From contig CAZLEX010000001.1 of NCBI GenBank assembly GCA_964558655.1, positions 72,519 through 136,518 of the forward strand: 64,000 nt of DNA, in the 5' to 3' direction. Origin of the DNA: RGIG6353 sp964558655. Its GTDB lineage: Bacteria > Bacillota > Clostridia > Oscillospirales > SIG627. The position numbers and the translations under genes were made by a program. Positions 60,423 to 64,000 of the stretch are shown here, one piece after another (positions within the stretch are counted from its first letter, which is position 1; the number at the start of each line of letters is the position of its first letter). The notes under the pieces are model-generated. The model did not search any database. It saw only the letters and a list, made by a program, of their open reading frames with translations, and was not told the DNA's origin.

Positions 60423-62803
60423 CAACAACTAAACAAAAAGCGGCTTTTTCACACGCCGCACATACTCTTGAATACGACAAAATACTCGCATTGTGGGCAA
60501 AATTTGCCGCCCTTGATGATGCGAAACAGGAAATTGAACAAACACTTCCGGAGCTTGACAAAACGCAAATTATAAAAAAATTGCGTGAAACAAGTGACGC
60601 GGTGACACTTTTGACAAAAAAAGGCCCCCCTTCATTTTTTGGCATTGCTCCCGTATCTGCAAGTATTGACAGAGCAAACAAAGGAGCGATTCTGACTATA
60701 GCGGAACTTCTGAATATAGGTAAACTTACCTCATGTGTTCGGTCGCTTAAAAATTATGCCGATACCGATGTGCAAAATCTTTCGGAACGCTTTGATATGC
60801 TTGTGTTGCTTCCTCATCTTGATTCCGAAATTTCCGGTACATTTATGTCAGATGATACCATTGCCGATAATGCATCGGCGGAGCTTTCATCTATACGCAG
60901 ACGAATTCGAACAGCAAACAGCCGTGTAAGAGAAACTCTCCAAAAATATATAACTTCGCCTTCATATGCAAAATTTTTGCAAGACAATATCATAACTCAG
61001 CGTAAAGGCCGCTGGGTTTTGGCAGTGCGTGCGGAATGTAAAAATGAAATTAAAGGTCTCATTCATGACACTTCGGCATCCGGTTCAACCGTTTTTACGG
61101 AACCGTCGGGAGTAGTCGATCTGAATAACGAAATAAGAATTTTGGAAAATGAGGAAGCCAGAGAGATAGAGCGTATTCTTTCTGCACTTTCGGCATCGGT
61201 CGCTTCTCAAAAAGAAGCTCTTCTTTTAAACTACGCCTTAATAGTATCACTGTGCGTGATTTTTTCACGGGCTGAACTTGCTCTTCACCTTAAAGCCACA
61301 GAACCTAAAATCGATGACAATTCGGATATATGCCTGAATAATGCAAGACATCCGCTGATAGATCCGAAAGAAGTCGTTCCGATTAATATTTCGGTGGGAA
61401 AAAACTGGGATACGCTTGTAATAACGGGACCTAATACAGGAGGTAAAACAGTCTGCCTGAAAACAGTAGGTCTGTTTACCATGATGGCACAAACCGGGTT
61501 GCATATACCGGCAGACGATTCTTCCACACTCAGATTTTTTGACACTGTGCTTGCCGATATAGGCGATGAGCAAAGTATAGAACAATCGCTTTCGACTTTT
61601 TCTTCTCACATGGTTAATATAGTCGATATGCTTGCTCATGTTTCAAACAAAAGCCTCGTGCTTTTTGACGAATTGGGTGCGGGAACAGATCCCGTTGAGG
61701 GAGCGGCTCTGGCACTGTCTATTCTTGAACATTGTCGAAAATGCGGTGCCGTTACGGTTGCAACAACACACTATGCCGAATTGAAAAGCTACGCTCTTGA
61801 AACCGACCGTGTCCAGAACGGAGCGTGCGAATTTGACATTAAAACTCTCAAACCCACATACCGTCTCATAATAGGTTCTCCCGGCCGTTCCAATGCTTTT
61901 CTTATCTCCGAAAAGCTCGGATTACCGTCACACATCATCGCTAACGCCCGCGAAAATATAACAAACGAGAGCAAACACTTTGAAAATGTTATTGAAAAAC
62001 TTGAAGAAGCAAGAATTGAAGCAGAACGAACAAAACGGGAAAATGAGGAAATAAACAAGGCTCTGCGTGACAGACTTTCATCAACCGAAAAAGAAAGAGA
62101 AAAACTTCTGTCTTCGGCCGAAAATGAACTTGAAAAAGCAAGAACCGAAGCGAACCGAATGATATCGTCGGCGAGAAGCTCGTGTGAGTATATATTCAAT
62201 GAGCTTGACCGTTTAAAAAAAGAAAAAGACAAGGAATCTTTTAGGGAGAATTACGAAAAAACACGCGGCGAATTGCGTGCGGCTTTGCGTGAGGGTGAAA
62301 AAAATGCCGATTCGAAAATTGAAATAGAAGAGGAAGAATGTGAATTGCCGCGTCCTCTCAAAATCGGAGATGCAGTCCTGATAACGAGCATAGGAAAAGA
62401 TGGAACTGTCGAAAAAATAAACAAAAATATCATTACGGTAAGAACCGGAGCACTTACGATGAAAGTGCGGGATACTACACTTCGCTTGCTTACCGAACTA
62501 AAAAATACCGAAAATAAAAAAGCCGTTAAAAAAAGTGCTGTTTGGTCAGCACGGCCGACCGTAAAAGCTGAAATAGATTTACGCGGTATGACGGGTGACG
62601 ATGCGTGGTTCATGGTTGACAAGTATCTTGACGATGCACAGAGTGCGGGGCTTCAATCTGTGACGCTTATTCACGGAAAAGGGACAGGTGCTCTGCGTGC
62701 GGCACTGTGGCGTTATCTTAAAGGGGATAAACGCATAGCAAATTACCGTTGCGGTACTTGGGGTGAAGGCGATTTCGGTGTGACTGTCGTTGAACTTAAA
62801 TAA
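60419..62803 (+). CDS. mutS2: MutS2 endonuclease / ribosome rescue ATPase, 794 aa
   Basis: MutS2 combines a MutS-type ATPase with a Smr domain. The core and clamp are followed by Walker A GPNTGGKTVCLKTVG near residue 336, SLSTFSSHMVNI, DELGAGTDPVEGAALA and VATTHYAELK. A long charged coiled coil spans about residues 510-620, then a KOW-like part (GDAVLITSIGKDGTVEKINK) and the C-terminal Smr domain with DLRGMTGDDAWF and LIHGKGTGALR. It acts on recombination intermediates and collided ribosomes in Bacillota. It ends before a terminator. Confidence 0.96.
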   Translation: MTTTKQKAAFSHAAHTLEYDKILALWAKFAALDDAKQEIEQTLPELDKTQIIKKLRETSDAVTLLTKKGPPSFFGIAPVSASIDRANKGAILTIAELLNIGKLTSCVRSLKNYADTDVQNLSERFDMLVLLPHLDSEISGTFMSDDTIADNASAELSSIRRRIRTANSRVRETLQKYITSPSYAKFLQDNIITQRKGRWVLAVRAECKNEIKGLIHDTSASGSTVFTEPSGVVDLNNEIRILENEEAREIERILSALSASVASQKEALLLNYALIVSLCVIFSRAELALHLKATEPKIDDNSDICLNNARHPLIDPKEVVPINISVGKNWDTLVITGPNTGGKTVCLKTVGLFTMMAQTGLHIPADDSSTLRFFDTVLADIGDEQSIEQSLSTFSSHMVNIVDMLAHVSNKSLVLFDELGAGTDPVEGAALALSILEHCRKCGAVTVATTHYAELKSYALETDRVQNGACEFDIKTLKPTYRLIIGSPGRSNAFLISEKLGLPSHIIANARENITNESKHFENVIEKLEEARIEAERTKRENEEINKALRDRLSSTEKEREKLLSSAENELEKARTEANRMISSARSSCEYIFNELDRLKKEKDKESFRENYEKTRGELRAALREGEKNADSKIEIEEEECELPRPLKIGDAVLITSIGKDGTVEKINKNIITVRTGALTMKVRDTTLRLLTELKNTENKKAVKKSAVWSARPTVKAEIDLRGMTGDDAWFMVDKYLDDAQSAGLQSVTLIHGKGTGALRAALWRYLKGDKRIANYRCGTWGEGDFGVTVVELK

Positions 62804-62821
62804 CTGCTACAAATATATTTC

Positions 62822-62850
62822 AAGGTTAACCGTTTCGGTTAACCTTTTTT
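62822..62850 (+). terminator. Terminator after mutS2
   Basis: AAGGTTAACCG pairs with CGGTTAACCTT around TTT, followed by T6. Confidence 0.9.
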
Positions 62851-62878
62851 CATGACTTTACATGACATATTTAATTTT

Positions 62879-62922
62879 AAATTACTAAATTTCGTAATTT
62901 TCATTGACATAAATTACTAAAT
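62879..62922. promoter_or_regulatory. Repeated 12-mer around the promoter of the phage-type genes
   Basis: AAATTACTAAAT occurs at 62879-62890 and again at 62911-62922, 32 bases (three helical turns) apart. The first copy also forms an inverted repeat, AAATTAC-N8-GTAATTT. The second copy sits in the promoter spacer, so these look like operator sites. Confidence 0.65.
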
Positions 62923-62932
62923 ATGATAAAAT
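62904..62932 (+). promoter_or_regulatory. Promoter of the small phage-type genes
   Basis: TTGACA, 17 bases, TAAAAT. Confidence 0.75.
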
Positions 62933-62968
62933 CGTCTCATGGAACAAACTGAAAGGAGGAGGTCGCGT

Positions 62969-63190
62969 TTGACCAAGATAAAAATGAATATAAGTGAATT
63001 GGAAAAAATGTATGATGAGAGAGACGATTTGGAGTATGCGTTATCGCTGTTAAGAAAAGCTTCGGCGTGTATCTCCGACGAACTTGAGAGCGTACGCTCA
63101 GATATTGCGTGGATTATCGGGTCGCTTGAGGAGGAAGTTTCTTTACTTGACGATTCTATCAACAGTACACACGCGGACAGGAGGTTTTAA
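62969..63190 (+). CDS. Small coiled-coil protein, phage-type, 73 aa
   Basis: A highly charged helical protein (ISELEKMYDERDDLEYALSL, SDELESVRSDIAWIIGSLEE) with heptad-like spacing, probably a short coiled coil. No enzyme motif is seen. The start is taken as TTG 62969, placed after AAAGGAGG; the upstream ATG 62939 lies at the transcript start and before the ribosome site, and ATG 62984 is another option. Proteins of this size often stand before ArpU-type regulators in phages of Bacillota, as here. Confidence 0.6.
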   Translation: MTKIKMNISELEKMYDERDDLEYALSLLRKASACISDELESVRSDIAWIIGSLEEEVSLLDDSINSTHADRRF

Positions 63191-63191
63191 A

Positions 63192-63638
63192 ATGAATATA
63201 GACGAATATCTTTCGGCATATTCCGAATACAAAAAATTTTTCATTTCAATGCAAAAAATTAAAAATTCTTTTGAAAATCAACAGAATTTGTCTATTGATT
63301 CACCGAACATATCCTGTCTGCTGTCTTACAGTAATTTTTATAAAGAATATCAGCACAGAGAGCGTATTCTCGTTCACGGTGAAGCAAAACTTCAAGCGGC
63401 AATCGCAAGAATCGGAGATACTTCTTTTGCCAATTATCTTATGTGCCGATATTTTTACGGAATGAAAAATTCCGAGATAGCGTTAACATTTTGCTATTGT
63501 GAAAGACATATTTACCGTATATCCGGTTCGGCAAAGAAAAGGCTTTATGAAGAATTGTTAAAACTTATGCCAAAAGTACGGCGTGGCGAGAAAAACAAAA
63601 CTTTCAGATATACGCCGAAGATAATGAGAAAACATTAA
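63192..63638 (+). CDS. ArpU/DUF1492-like phage late regulator, 148 aa
   Basis: The C-terminal half resembles region 4 of sigma factors as used in phage ArpU/DUF1492 transcription regulators: NYLMCRYFYGMKNSEIALTF then CYCERHIYRISGSAKKRLYE. The N-terminal half (EYKKFFISMQKIKNSFE, then CLLSYSNFYKEYQHRERI) looks helical. The start is ATG 63192 after GGAGG; the frame is open upstream to 63084 but overlaps the previous gene. In phages these proteins switch on late genes; no other phage gene is near, so this is a remnant or a domesticated regulator. Confidence 0.65.
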   Translation: MNIDEYLSAYSEYKKFFISMQKIKNSFENQQNLSIDSPNISCLLSYSNFYKEYQHRERILVHGEAKLQAAIARIGDTSFANYLMCRYFYGMKNSEIALTFCYCERHIYRISGSAKKRLYEELLKLMPKVRRGEKNKTFRYTPKIMRKH

Positions 63639-63901
63639 AAATTACAGGTACGGCAGGAGTTCGGAAAATTTTTATATCGCAAAATACAGATAGAAATGCT
63701 TGAATATATTATTATATCTGTAATCTCGCAAACTTAATCAGGTACACGCCGAATTTTATAGCGTACGAATGAGAAAACGGTGTGAAACAGTAAATCCGAG
63801 ATAGTTTTCAAAAAATTCGGTATTATTTTGTGTAAAAGCAAAGAGTGAAGTTATGAAGCTTATAAGGAAAGAATGTAACCCGGAATTTAAGCAAAAATAG
63901 C
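63639..63901. other. Non-coding stretch between phage-type gene and tRNA
   Basis: No coding frame is supported. ACAGATA (63686) and TATCTGT (63715) form a loose inverted repeat. No copy of the tRNA 3' end, as expected of an attachment site, is seen. Confidence 0.5.
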
Positions 63902-63935
63902 AAAAAAGACTATCGAAAAAACGATAGTCTTTTTT
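63902..63935 (-). terminator. Terminator of the tRNA-Glu transcript
   Basis: AAAAAAGACTATCG and CGATAGTCTTTTTT pair around A6; on the minus strand it follows the tRNA by 11 bases. Confidence 0.9.
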
Positions 63936-63946
63936 GTTATTTGACT

Positions 63947-64000
63947 TGGTGACCCGTACGGGAATCGAACCCATGTTACAGCCGTGAAAGGGCCGTGTCT
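63947..64000 (-). tRNA. tRNA-Glu (anticodon TTC), 3' part, cut by window edge
   Basis: On the minus strand the anticodon loop CTTTCAC is flanked by GGCC/GGCT-type stem bases; the T arm is ATGGG-TTCGATT-CCCGT, then ACGGGTC, discriminator A and an encoded CCA end at 63947. The D arm and the 5' acceptor strand are beyond the window. The anticodon TTC gives glutamate. Confidence 0.92.

Noticed and set aside
1..64000. CRISPR arrays, insertion sequences or intact prophage
   Set aside because: No regularly spaced direct repeats, transposase or phage structural gene was found; only the two small phage-type genes near 63 kb.

Overview
The window is ordinary bacterial chromosome from a low-GC (roughly 40 percent by eye), endospore-forming member of the Bacillota, most likely class Clostridia. 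The evidence is the sporulation genes yqfC, yqfD and a ylbJ-like gene, together with recX, recO, mutS2, a DUF1385/prmC pair, a DUF624 protein, a FeoA-FeoB fusion and the ddh route to lysine. Promoters are mostly TTGACA/TATAAT type with 17-base spacers. Many genes start with TTG or GTG after strong GGAGG sites. There is no CRISPR array, insertion sequence, rRNA operon or intact prophage.

Layout. 1-3.4 kb: a small zinc-ribbon membrane protein and an XRE regulator face away from each other across three evenly spaced palindromes, followed by a HAD phosphatase, a PHP phosphoesterase and an AraC regulator. 3.5-7.8 kb: GH2 beta-galactosidase and a MATE exporter. 8-15.1 kb (minus strand): dusB, an ECF sigma factor, its membrane anti-sigma factor, an MBOAT acyltransferase and a DHHW protein, then two lipoprotein genes. 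15.2-28.2 kb (plus): cysteine desulfurase, thiI, pth, an ABC exporter, a lipoprotein, DUF1385, prmC, an unrecognised 733-residue protein, recA, recX, rimO, pgsA. 28.2-29.1 kb: a gene-free stretch with a strong candidate structured RNA. 29.1-31 kb (minus): hpt and a purine permease.

31.3-43.9 kb: dapA, dapB; a MinD-like ATPase with a methylglyoxal-synthase-like protein that has lost its catalytic residues; hisS, aspS; on the minus strand ddh, lysA and a secreted trigger-factor-like lipoprotein; rplS with its leader; an RlmA-type methyltransferase; a second DHHW protein. dapA, dapB, ddh and lysA together give every step from aspartate semialdehyde to lysine. 44.1-50.5 kb: feoAB, rhamnose isomerase and mutarotase behind a 15-base-arm palindrome, and a sugar nucleotidyltransferase fused to a degenerate mutase domain. 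50.6-62.8 kb: phoH, yqfD, yqfC (minus) and ylbJ-like, ybeY, prs, cinA, two membrane proteins, era, recO, mutS2 (plus). 62.9-64 kb: two small phage-type genes behind a repeat-rich promoter, and the 3' part of tRNA-Glu(TTC) on the minus strand.

The most unusual items are the structured RNA at 28.56-28.91 kb, the fully overlapping back-to-back promoters inside a perfect 15-base inverted repeat at 15.16-15.20 kb, the three-operator switch at 0.36-0.43 kb, the MinD/pseudo-MGS pair, and the sigma/anti-sigma/MBOAT/DHHW operon. All assignments are by reading the sequence; no database or folding programme was run.
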